Positions 1 to 5,517 of a stretch of DNA of 6,130 bases are shown here, piece after piece. The stretch is from JBCBKZ01 sp039026975. GTDB taxonomy: Bacteria; Bacteroidota; Bacteroidia; J057. The notes beneath the pieces were generated by a model. That model was not told the DNA's origin, searched no databases, and worked only from the letters and a program-made list of their open reading frames with translations. The stretch's first letter is position 1; each line of letters opens with the position of its first letter. The stretch covers positions 1 through 6,130 of the forward strand of contig JBCCLI010000398.1 in assembly GCA_039026975.1 (NCBI GenBank), given 5' to 3'. The position numbers and the translations under genes were made by a program.

Positions 1-209
1 CCCCATGTTTCTATGTAGCAGAAGCCAGCAAACTGACCTTCCCCCAGAGCTATAATGGCTTTCCCTTCCCTAATTTTTTTACGAATGTATTCAGGATCAC
101 GCTTAGCTATCCCGGTTCCACGTGCTTTGGCCGCTTCTTCTCTCACGAGGCAGATTTCTTCTGCATAAGGGAGGTGCTGGTTATCAGCTACCAAAACATG
201 TACATCCAT
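1..209 (-). CDS. GNAT-family N-acetyltransferase, N-terminal part (candidate arginine-pathway N-acetylglutamate synthase)
   Basis: Partial gene: it starts with ATG at 209-207 and reads leftward off the window edge, leaving 69 complete codons. The visible protein begins MDVHVLVADN, includes RGTGIAKRDPEYIRKKI, and ends with the strand GKAIIALGEGQFAGFCYIET. The last part fits beta2-beta3 of a GNAT acyl-CoA transferase fold; the acetyl-CoA binding loop lies outside the window. The RGTGIAKR-PEYI-K-KAVIAL-FCYIE pattern is what I recall from the Bacteroidota GNAT protein usually encoded at the head of arginine operons (before argG and argC), thought to make N-acetylglutamate. The arginine link is from memory of the family and cannot be confirmed without the downstream genes. 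No Shine-Dalgarno sequence is visible. Codons are GC-richer than in the neighbouring small genes. Confidence 0.8.
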   Translation of the reverse strand, partial: MDVHVLVADNQHLPYAEEICLVREEAAKARGTGIAKRDPEYIRKKIREGKAIIALGEGQFAGFCYIETW

Positions 210-358
210 GACTGAAAGAGACTACTGAAGAAAAATAAAAATGGAAAAAAGGAATTTATAGAGGAAAAGCAGGCTTATCGGCTGCGCCTGAATCGGTAGG
301 ATAAGAGGGTATGTCTGACCGTTAGTTGCATGAAAACTGCACTAATAATAATTCCTTA
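210..358 (-). promoter_or_regulatory. Long untranslated leader of the GNAT gene with dyad elements
   Basis: If the promoter at 365-394 is right, about 150 nt are transcribed before the ATG. They contain TGCA-N7-TGCA (327-341), which loosely resembles an arginine-repressor box (TGNAT-N4-ATNCA) but has one extra base of spacing. There are also 6-bp arms CTTATC and GATAAG (274-279, 300-305) around a 20-nt loop that includes GGCTGCGCC. Near the start codon the RNA is pyrimidine-rich. I recognise no known riboswitch, and a control role is inference. Confidence 0.25.
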
Positions 359-364
359 ATGGTG

Positions 365-394
365 TAAATATAGAAATCCCCCGGGGAAAATGAA
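365..394 (-). promoter_or_regulatory. Candidate promoter for the GNAT (arginine?) operon
   Basis: Read on the minus strand, TTC (394-392), a 19-bp spacer and TATATTTA (372-365) match the Bacteroidota consensus TTG-N19-TAnnTTTG at 2 of 3 and 5 of 6 fixed positions. Transcription would start near 358, giving a leader of about 150 nt before the ATG at 209. The spacer contains an 8-bp GC palindrome, CCCCGGGG (379-386), striking in this AT-rich stretch and a possible operator. Confidence 0.4.
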
Positions 395-405
395 TAGTAA
401 ATGCG

Positions 406-423
406 AAAAATACTAAGCTTAGT
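406..423 (-). terminator. Weak terminator-like palindrome after the NfeD-like gene
   Basis: On the minus strand a perfect 12-bp palindrome, ACTAAGCTTAGT (423-412), is followed by ATTTTT (411-406), 24 bp after the stop codon of the NfeD-like gene and before the candidate promoter of the next gene. The stem is short and AT-rich, so it is weak as an intrinsic terminator. It could instead be a protein-binding site. Confidence 0.35.
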
Positions 424-447
424 GTAGAAAATAGATTATATATAGTT

Positions 448-651
448 TTAATTAACTTCCCGAACATGCAGGAATCGGTTCATAAGAATGCCTGTAACTT
501 CTACAGTTACTCCCTTTTCAGTAATTTTCGATTGCTCACCTTGGCAATCATACAGCTCACCTTCAATTAGGACGTAGCCTGAGGGTCTTAAGGTGCTAAG
601 GGTTATTCCCTCCTTTCCAACTAGCCTTTTTAATTGTTCTACGTTCTCCAT
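448..651 (-). CDS. Stand-alone NfeD-like OB-fold mini-protein
   Basis: A 67-residue soluble protein. Residues 11-65 follow the pattern of the NfeD C-terminal beta-barrel: VGKEGITLSTLRPSGYV (11-27), then IEGELYD (29-35), EKGVTVEV (45-52) and a final FLHVREV strand (60-66). The G-x-x-G-x-[AT]-x-[ST]-x-L-R-P-S-G signature is strong. NfeD proteins are normally membrane proteins tied to SPFH/flotillin or protease partners; here there is no transmembrane segment, only a short N-terminal helix (ENVEQLKRL). The ATG at 651-649 is the only sensible start, and no Shine-Dalgarno sequence is seen. It lies 42 bp downstream of the helix-turn-helix gene on the same strand and probably shares its transcript. 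Its role is unknown; a protein- or nucleic-acid-binding adaptor is a guess. Confidence 0.7.
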   Translation of the reverse strand: MENVEQLKRLVGKEGITLSTLRPSGYVLIEGELYDCQGEQSKITEKGVTVEVTGILMNRFLHVREVN

Positions 652-693
652 GATGAATTTTTATTATGAGTGCTCCGAAAGAATATCTAGGGT

Positions 694-882
694 TTAACTA
701 GGGTAGCCTTTTATGAAGGCTTCGAGATCATCTACAAAAATGAAGTATGTACTAAATTGTCTGTACCCCTTAAGTCTACCTTTTCTGATGGCTGATGCTA
801 CTAAGTAATCTGGTACTTTCAGTAATTTTGCAGCTTCATCCAAACTCAAGAGATTTTCGGCCATAAACTGCTTCGATTTCAT
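694..882 (-). CDS. Excisionase/MerR-like helix-turn-helix protein (HTH_17 type)
   Basis: A 62-residue protein. LLSLDEAAKLLKVPDYLVASAI (11-32) forms the helix-turn-helix, RKGRLKGYRQFSTYFIFVDD (33-52) the wing with the typical turn into a strand, and LEAFIKGYPS the closing helix. This is the usual layout of the DNA-binding domain shared by phage excisionases, MerR-type domains and small bacterial regulators. The start is ATG at 882-880; a second Met at residue 7 is possible. It is first of two small minus-strand genes and is divergent from the 458-codon gene, so it is a good candidate to bind the palindromes in the 883-1125 gap. No integrase or recombinase is in the window, so an excision role is unsupported and a transcriptional role is more likely. 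Confidence 0.75.
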   Translation of the reverse strand: MKSKQFMAENLLSLDEAAKLLKVPDYLVASAIRKGRLKGYRQFSTYFIFVDDLEAFIKGYPS

Positions 883-904
883 GATGAAAAATTTTTTTTT
901 AATT

Positions 905-933
905 CAAATTTTCCGAAGTTTAACGTTTTAGAA
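905..933 (-). promoter_or_regulatory. Candidate promoter for the small HTH/NfeD-like gene pair
   Basis: On the minus strand TTC (933-931), an 18-bp spacer and AAAATTTG (912-905) resemble the Bacteroidota promoter, with the -7 element matching at 5 of 6 fixed positions. A start near 898 would give a leader of roughly 16 nt before the ATG at 882. The surrounding DNA is very AT-rich, which raises the chance of a random match. Confidence 0.3.
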
Positions 934-985
934 TCTTTAATTTTTTTACAAAGGTTATCGGCTCACAGTATTATTTACTCCATAA

Positions 986-1016
986 TTCTCCGAAAGTTTA
1001 TATCCCTGTAATATTG
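986..1016 (+). promoter_or_regulatory. Candidate promoter for the 458-codon gene
   Basis: TTC (986-988), a 20-bp spacer and TAATATTG (1009-1016) give 2 of 3 and 5 of 6 matches to TTG-N19-TAnnTTTG. Transcription would begin near 1023, giving a leader of about 100 nt that holds both the 26-bp palindrome and the three phased palindromes. No better match was seen between 960 and 1125. Confidence 0.3.
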
Positions 1017-1034
1017 GAAATTTAAATATTCTGT

Positions 1035-1060
1035 CTGGATATTATTCAATAACTATCCAG
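1035..1060. promoter_or_regulatory. 26-bp near-perfect palindrome (candidate operator or RNA hairpin)
   Basis: Arms CTGGATA (1035-1041) and TATCCAG (1054-1060) are exact inverted repeats. The interior TTATT-C-AATAA (1042-1052) is itself palindromic, leaving only C1053 unpaired: 12 base pairs with one bulge and a one-base centre. No T-tract follows on either strand, so it is not an intrinsic terminator. Its place in a divergent intergenic region beside a small HTH gene suggests an operator, or a leader hairpin if transcription starts near 1023. Confidence 0.55.
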
Positions 1061-1085
1061 CAAAAAGTTGGTAGCGCTCAAAAAA

Positions 1086-1117
1086 TTTCCTGGAAATTTC
1101 CTGGAAATTTCTAGAAT
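1086..1117. repeat. Three 11-bp-phased palindromes just before the start codon
   Basis: TTTCCTGGAAA occurs exactly twice in tandem (1086-1096 and 1097-1107), followed by a diverged third unit, TTTCTAGAAT (1108-1117). Each unit is a dyad (TTTCC-T-GGAAA; TTCTAGAA in the third), and the starts are spaced exactly 11 bp, close to one DNA turn. The array ends 8 bp before the ATG at 1126. This is the form expected of a cooperative repressor site on one DNA face. In the mRNA the units could pair with each other and hide the translation start. Confidence 0.6.
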
Positions 1118-1125
1118 CTTTAGTT

Positions 1126-2502
1126 ATGCCTGTTGTATTTGCCAGTTCAGTTTTTCGTGAATTACACGATCGGATATTAGATAAATTCCGAAAATATTGT
1201 CGTTCACAAAATGTTGATCCTAGTGTCTACAAAGGGTATGAGATTTATGGTTATAAGCAATCCTCTCGCCCAAGTTTGAAAACTCTAATGCTAGAAGATG
1301 GAAGCTCTGGATCATATATAAAAAAGATTAGATTTAACCTTAACCCTAACTATTTATACAAAAGATATAGAGAGGTAGAAAAAGGATTTAGTGAGGTCTA
1401 TTTGTCTCCTGAATACATGCAAATTTTCCTTCTTTTTATTGGTTTTGAGAACAAGGAGGATTTCCTAAAAGTATGTGATAAAGTCCCTAATTCTAACAAA
1501 GCATATCAACTTCGGTTATGGGGACAAGAATTAAATCAGAAGTCTCATGTAGATAACCCTCAAATATTATTTGAGGGATTCTACTATTCTCTTGAAAATC
1601 ATGAAATAAGATCATTTCTCTTAAGAATCGATAGTTCTAGGAAAGTTAGGAGAAGAGATACAAGCTCTTTTATCCAGGTTCAATACAAAGTTCAGTTATC
1701 ATTTATTTTGGGAGGCAGTCAATTGAAATATATCGGTATCGCGAGTAGAGTAGCAGAGTTTTTACATATTCATTTATGGTCTCAAAGTGAATTTAATGTT
1801 AGGGGAGCAAATCTGATTTTATGGGTAGGGGCCGGAGCTTTAAAAGACAGTAAGATTCTTTCTGGCATTTATTCGTCAAATACAATAAAAGGAGAAATTA
1901 TTTCTGGAGAAACAATCCTAGTCAACAGAAGCCTCGTTTCCCATGAAAAGCTAGAAAGTTTAATATTAAAGAAATATGCTTTTTCCAGAGCTAAACAGAT
2001 AGTTTCCACTAGAAATACACCATCTGTTCCATCTCTGAGGAAAGAAAATTATGATCATAATGGGAGAGCCCTTAAGGAGTATATTGGGGATTATGAGCTT
2101 TATTATTTGAAAGGAGAAGATACAATGATTGTTTCTCACTTAGTCATTAGAGAAGATTATCAAATCTCATTTCAATCCCCATTTAATTCATACCATGCTT
2201 TATTCAGGGTGTCTAACTCAGGGGATAACTTTTATTTGTGGTTCATTAGACAGGTTAATTTCAAAACTGATTTTTTTAGTCTAATAAATCTAAACAAGCA
2301 AGAAACATTAACAAGATTAAGAGATAAGTTTTATCCCGGAAATATCCTATATGTCCAAAGAGGAGGAGGGCACACAAGCTCTAAATGTTTAATGAGAAAG
2401 GTAGATCAAATAGTAGCACCAAGGTATTATCAAAGAGAAGATATATTTACCGAAAGTAATGACTATTATGAGATCTTACTTCATTTGATAAATAAATCGT
2501 AG
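1126..2502 (+). CDS. Unrecognised 458-residue protein with a duplicated beta-rich domain
   Basis: I recognise no named family. Residues 1-120 are mostly helical and include LSPEYMQIFLLFIGFENKED (93-112), resembling the 'FLGY-sW-eF' end of an N-terminal domain common in Bacteroidota signalling and defence proteins. Two segments then look like copies of one beta-rich domain. Copy 1 runs about 147-270, with FEGFYYS (149-155), FLLRID (164-169), FLHIHLW (212-218) and a closing ISGETILVNR (259-268). Copy 2 runs about 317-427, with YIGDYELYY (319-327), HLVIRED (338-344), FYLWFIRQ (369-376) and SSKCLMRK (418-425). There is no signal peptide, membrane segment or evident nuclease, kinase or NTPase motif. 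The gene is AT-rich, favours AGA/AGG arginine codons and looks transferred. A stop (TAG, 1072-1074) limits upstream extension, so ATG 1126 is the start. A ligand-sensing role is inference. Confidence 0.75.
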   Translation: MPVVFASSVFRELHDRILDKFRKYCRSQNVDPSVYKGYEIYGYKQSSRPSLKTLMLEDGSSGSYIKKIRFNLNPNYLYKRYREVEKGFSEVYLSPEYMQIFLLFIGFENKEDFLKVCDKVPNSNKAYQLRLWGQELNQKSHVDNPQILFEGFYYSLENHEIRSFLLRIDSSRKVRRRDTSSFIQVQYKVQLSFILGGSQLKYIGIASRVAEFLHIHLWSQSEFNVRGANLILWVGAGALKDSKILSGIYSSNTIKGEIISGETILVNRSLVSHEKLESLILKKYAFSRAKQIVSTRNTPSVPSLRKENYDHNGRALKEYIGDYELYYLKGEDTMIVSHLVIREDYQISFQSPFNSYHALFRVSNSGDNFYLWFIRQVNFKTDFFSLINLNKQETLTRLRDKFYPGNILYVQRGGGHTSSKCLMRKVDQIVAPRYYQREDIFTESNDYYEILLHLINKS

Positions 2503-2574
2503 AAAGTCAAACTTATTTTCTTACACTTATAATGCGATTGTGGAGAATATTTTGTCCGTTTAAACGTCAAAGCA

Positions 2575-2605
2575 TTGTATTAAAGGAGTTCACGGTATAT
2601 TTTTG
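2575..2605 (+). promoter_or_regulatory. Strong Bacteroidota-type promoter for the GRDP-like gene
   Basis: TTG (2575-2577), a 20-bp spacer and TATTTTTG (2598-2605) match all fixed positions of TTG-N19-TAnnTTTG with one extra spacer base. Transcription should begin near 2612, about 20 nt before ATG 2633. The -7 element includes the TTG triplet at 2603, so that triplet should lie upstream of the mRNA. The AAAGGAG at 2582-2588 falls in the promoter spacer and is probably not a ribosome binding site. Confidence 0.6.
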
Positions 2606-2632
2606 TACCCATTATTGAATCAAAAGACCGAC

Positions 2633-3109
2633 ATGTCCTTAAATACTACCAACCTTGTCATTTCTGATAAAGACACCACGCTTCATCCTCAAAATATAGT
2701 CAAAAGAAAAATTGATCAGTTAGACCTTAGACTTATTTGCAGAAAAATCATGCATATATCTGGTAAAGGGTGGTCTGAAAAGAAGGTAGAAAGAGTATCT
2801 CATGCCTATAAAAATTTCCTTTTTATTAGCTTTATGTATAAGGAAAAAGCTACCATTGTTCCAACAGAAGAAGTAGACGATTTTTGGCATTATCACATCC
2901 TTGATACCAAAAAATACTATGAAGATTGTATGGACATCTTTGGAGAGATGATCCACCATTCACCATACCTAGGGTTAGATGAAAAATCCGGAAAACAAGA
3001 GTTAGCTAGTGCTTTTGAAGAAACAAAGAGTGTATACCTTAGAGAGTTTGGGAAGTCCTTTCCGGAAGGCGTAAAAGCTGCTTTCTGTAATGTGCCACCG
3101 CAAAAATAA
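2633..3109 (+). CDS. GRDP-like (DUF1399-type) protein
   Basis: A 158-residue protein from ATG 2633. The frame stays open to a TTG at 2603, which would give 168 residues, but that TTG sits inside a promoter -7 element. The diagnostic stretch, in 168-residue numbering, is GKGWSEKKVERVSHAYKNFL (54-73), VPTEEVDDFWHYHILDTKKY (86-105), C109 and IHHSPYLGL (117-125). The pattern VP-s-eVD-WH-HI-dT-Y-C-HH-P matches what I recall of the glycine-rich-domain-containing protein-like family (DUF1399) of plants and bacteria. The conserved WHYH, D101, C109 and HH pair could bind metal, but no activity is known to me. The glycine-rich tail of plant members is absent. It is in its own transcription unit, after the 458-codon gene and convergent with the helicase. 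G+C is below that of the helicase. Confidence 0.75.
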   Translation: MSLNTTNLVISDKDTTLHPQNIVKRKIDQLDLRLICRKIMHISGKGWSEKKVERVSHAYKNFLFISFMYKEKATIVPTEEVDDFWHYHILDTKKYYEDCMDIFGEMIHHSPYLGLDEKSGKQELASAFEETKSVYLREFGKSFPEGVKAAFCNVPPQK

Positions 3110-3111
3110 TT

Positions 3112-5046
3112 TCACCCCTCCACGTAATCCCAGGCGCTTCTATAAGCGCCAATTTCTTCCATGTAGTCCAGCATTTGCTGGTAAAAGGGATGCTGGCCTA
3201 CAGTGCCGCTGTCACCTATGACGGCCAGGAATTTTCTGGCGCGGGTTAGGGCTACGTTTATTCTGCGTATATCTTTTAAGAAGCCTATTTGTCCACGAGT
3301 ATTGGCGCGTACTAGGCTGATATACATGATATCCCTTTCCTGTCCCTGAAAACCATCTACAGAATTGATAGAGATAATATCTTTATGCTGGGAAAGCATA
3401 GGGCTCTCTGCTAGTTGGCTCTCCAATACTTTTACCTGCTGCCTGTAAGGGGCAATAATGCCAATAGATAGTGGCTGCTCAAAAATGCCAGGCGCCTTGG
3501 TTTCTAGTCTGCTGATCAAGGTAGCCAAATGGCGTAGAACCAGCTGGGCCTCTTCTTTATTAGAGGTGCTCTTGGTTTCAGGATTGGTTTTTTCCATGAA
3601 TCCACATCCGGCCGTATCCACAAACTCCACAGCCGGGAAGTCCTCCCCTAACTTCCTATACTTGACAGATGGGTCTGCTTTCAGCCTACCTTCATAAAAT
3701 TGTCTTCCGGAGAATTCCATGATCTGCTCATGCATGCGGTATTGGTACTCGAGCAAAACGGAAATAGACTGATTCTCCCTAGAAATCAACTTCTCAAAGA
3801 GGGTAATGCTCATACCCTTCTTATCAGCCTCTATAGATTTTACGGTGGGAGGCAGCTGGAAGTGGTCCCCTGCTAAGATCACTCTGCCCGCTTTAGTAAT
3901 GGGAATCCAGCAGGAAGGTTCCAGTGCCTGACCGGCTTCATCTATGAAAACAGTATGAAATTTTTTCCCTCCTATGATTTTATTGGCGGCTCCAGTGAGC
4001 GTACTGCAAATGACCTGTGTTCGGTTCAGAAGTTGGTGGATGATGTAATCTTCCAGTTGATGTGCTAGGTCCCTGAGTTCCCGGGCTTCTTTTAAGAGGG
4101 ACTGTCGTTTCCGCCGCTGTTCCTCCCCAAAATTACGCTTGAACTTCAGGGCTTGCTTCCTGATAGCCTCCCCATCTTTACGGAGCTTCCTGAGGGCACG
4201 GTAATCATCATGCTGGGTAATAGCCCCATCCAGAGTAAGCTTATGTAGGTCCTCGTCTATACGGGCGGGATTCCCTATGCGAATGACGCCCATCCCTTCT
4301 TGCTGGCACCTTAAGGTCAGTAAGTCTACGGCCGTATTACTGGGAGCACATACAAGAACCTGATGTTCTCTATGGAGCGTTTCTTTAATAGCCTGGATTA
4401 AGGTAGTGGTCTTCCCAGTTCCGGGAGGGCCATGGATGATAGCTACATCTTCACTTTCCAAAATACGCTGGACAGCTGCATTTTGGGAAGGATTCAGAAT
4501 ATCATTCTTATAGGTTAGATTCCACTTGTGGAAGGAGGGCTTTTTATTGCCTAATAGGACTTCCCTAAGTTCTGCCAGTCTTTTGTTGGCTTCTGGTTTC
4601 ATGACTTTCCTGACGGCCTTTTCCATTTCCTGGTAGGTCTTATCGTCAAATTCGAGGTTGACGCCTAGCTGGGCTTTACTCAGCCAGTCAGGAACATATT
4701 CCAGGCTGAGGGCTACTTTGATGAAGTTTTGGTTAATGGCTGAAACTACCCCGGCCGTTTTCCCTACCTCATGATCTGACAGCATCCCGAATACCGTTAC
4801 TGAATCACCACTGTGAATTGCTTGCCCCTTTTTAGCCGAATTTCTCTTTAGCTCCAGAATGACTTTCTCCCCTGTCCCTATGCTTATTCTCTTAAGATCT
4901 AAAGGATACCAAGTATAGCCTTTTTGTACTCTCTCTGTTAAGTTTCTATCTAGGACATTCTTTTTATACTGAGCTAAATCTTCTTGTTTCTCTATTTGGA
5001 GCAATTCGAGTAAAGATTCAAAATACGTATGACTGCTGTTTTTCAT
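3112..5046 (-). CDS. UPF1/IGHMBP2-type superfamily 1B helicase (AAA_11/AAA_12)
   Basis: A 644-residue ATP-dependent DNA/RNA helicase of the UPF1-like group (IGHMBP2, Dna2, NAM7), presumably cytoplasmic. All core motifs are present (numbered from ATG 5046): Q-type LNPSQNAAVQ about 184-193; Walker A GPPGTGKTT 206-214; Ia VLVCAPSNTAVDLL 230-243; a charged helical stalk about 286-340 inserted in domain 1; Walker B DEAGQA 369-374; III LAGDHFQLPPTV 391-402; IV EYQYRMHEQI about 433-442; APYRQQV about 532-538; V SVDGFQGQERD about 562-572; VI RRINVALTRARKF 594-606. The N-terminal 170 residues include the beta-barrel domain of this family. The frame continues upstream to a GTG at 5142 (676 residues), but those 32 residues look unlike the family start, and a -7-like element lies within them, so ATG 5046 is preferred. 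The role of bacterial members is poorly defined. Confidence 0.93.
   Translation of the reverse strand: MKNSSHTYFESLLELLQIEKQEDLAQYKKNVLDRNLTERVQKGYTWYPLDLKRISIGTGEKVILELKRNSAKKGQAIHSGDSVTVFGMLSDHEVGKTAGVVSAINQNFIKVALSLEYVPDWLSKAQLGVNLEFDDKTYQEMEKAVRKVMKPEANKRLAELREVLLGNKKPSFHKWNLTYKNDILNPSQNAAVQRILESEDVAIIHGPPGTGKTTTLIQAIKETLHREHQVLVCAPSNTAVDLLTLRCQQEGMGVIRIGNPARIDEDLHKLTLDGAITQHDDYRALRKLRKDGEAIRKQALKFKRNFGEEQRRKRQSLLKEARELRDLAHQLEDYIIHQLLNRTQVICSTLTGAANKIIGGKKFHTVFIDEAGQALEPSCWIPITKAGRVILAGDHFQLPPTVKSIEADKKGMSITLFEKLISRENQSISVLLEYQYRMHEQIMEFSGRQFYEGRLKADPSVKYRKLGEDFPAVEFVDTAGCGFMEKTNPETKSTSNKEEAQLVLRHLATLISRLETKAPGIFEQPLSIGIIAPYRQQVKVLESQLAESPMLSQHKDIISINSVDGFQGQERDIMYISLVRANTRGQIGFLKDIRRINVALTRARKFLAVIGDSGTVGQHPFYQQMLDYMEEIGAYRSAWDYVEG
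3133..3158 (+). terminator. Terminator-like hairpin for the GRDP-like gene, inside the helicase gene
   Basis: GGCGCTT (3133-3139), a 4-nt loop CTAT and AAGCGCC (3144-3150) form a perfect 7-bp GC-rich stem followed by AATTTCTT (3151-3158), 23 bp after the plus-strand stop codon. The U-tract is imperfect. On the other strand no T-run follows, so it should act mainly on plus-strand transcripts. The same bases encode part of the conserved-looking C-terminus of the helicase. Confidence 0.5.
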
Positions 5047-5082
5047 GCGTTGAAGATGCTTATACACATAAGGTGCATGTTC

Positions 5083-5090
5083 TAAAGGTA
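5083..5090 (-). promoter_or_regulatory. Candidate -7 element for the helicase gene
   Basis: Minus-strand TACCTTTA (5090-5083) matches TAnnTTTG at 5 of 6 fixed positions and lies about 37 bp before ATG 5046. No matching TTG is found 19 bp upstream, so the promoter is only half supported. It favours the ATG over the GTG at 5142, because it lies downstream of that GTG. Confidence 0.3.
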
Positions 5091-5296
5091 TTGTGTGAAA
5101 GAAGGAAAGGTTGGGAAAGCACCTTTTAGGGAGAAATATCACTCACCCTATTCTCGAAGCTTATTCTAATCAGAAGAGGTAATTTCAGATGAGCCTATTT
5201 TAAGTCTCCATCATCATAAGCTTTTCTCAAAAGAAACTTTCTCACAAACACTTATGCCTATTATCCACTTCCTCACAATTTTATCTTTCTTCTCAC

Positions 5297-5326
5297 TTAC
5301 TGTAAACTGCCCTTTTAATAGATTTG
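5297..5326 (+). promoter_or_regulatory. Candidate orphan plus-strand promoter
   Basis: TTA (5297-5299), a 19-bp spacer and TAGATTTG (5319-5326) give a full -7 match and 2 of 3 at -33. A start near 5333 leaves about 250 nt before the ATG at 5586, including the two hairpins at 5368-5388 and 5419-5439. It could make a small RNA or a long alternative leader for the secreted-protein gene. Confidence 0.35.
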
Positions 5327-5517
5327 TTGCTGTTCACTTTTACGCTTGGTAGTAGGTACTGGAAGGACGCTTTAAGCTTTATGAAGCGGGAATTAGGGAC
5401 TTAAATATGAGCTGAAAAGGCTAGTCACAATCTTTAGCCAAATGCAAAATCTTTTAGTAATTCATCTTACGATTTATACAAAGATTTGGAAAAAACAATT
5501 TTAGGTATATCTCGCTA

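Noticed and set aside
694..882. Phage or integrative-element excisionase
   Set aside because: The fold matches, but no integrase, attachment-site repeat or phage gene was seen. A general small DNA-binding regulator is the safer call.
1086..1117. CRISPR-like or transposon-end repeats
   Set aside because: The units are contiguous 11-bp palindromes without spacers. There is no transposase, target duplication or Cas gene in the window.
2582..2588. AAAGGAG as a Shine-Dalgarno sequence for TTG 2603
   Set aside because: The spacing to TTG is 14 nt, too long, and the motif lies in the spacer of a near-consensus promoter, so it is probably not transcribed.
2720..2959. Minus-strand open frame of 79 codons
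   Set aside because: It lies fully antisense to the GRDP-like gene, whose protein shows a clear family pattern. The antisense translation is rich in Phe and Ile with no recognisable domain.
3458..3697. Plus-strand open frame of 79 codons
   Set aside because: It is antisense to the well-supported helicase motifs and has no promoter or family pattern of its own.
5047..5142. N-terminal extension of the helicase from GTG 5142 (32 extra residues)
   Set aside because: The extra residues do not resemble the usual family start, and a -7-like element lies inside them. ATG 5046 gives a normal family length. The longer form is not excluded.
5254..5352. Plus-strand 32-codon frame with a hydrophobic translation (MPIIHFLTIL...)
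   Set aside because: It arises from a pyrimidine-rich stretch, has no ribosome binding site or promoter before it, and contains the candidate promoter at 5319. It is most likely chance.
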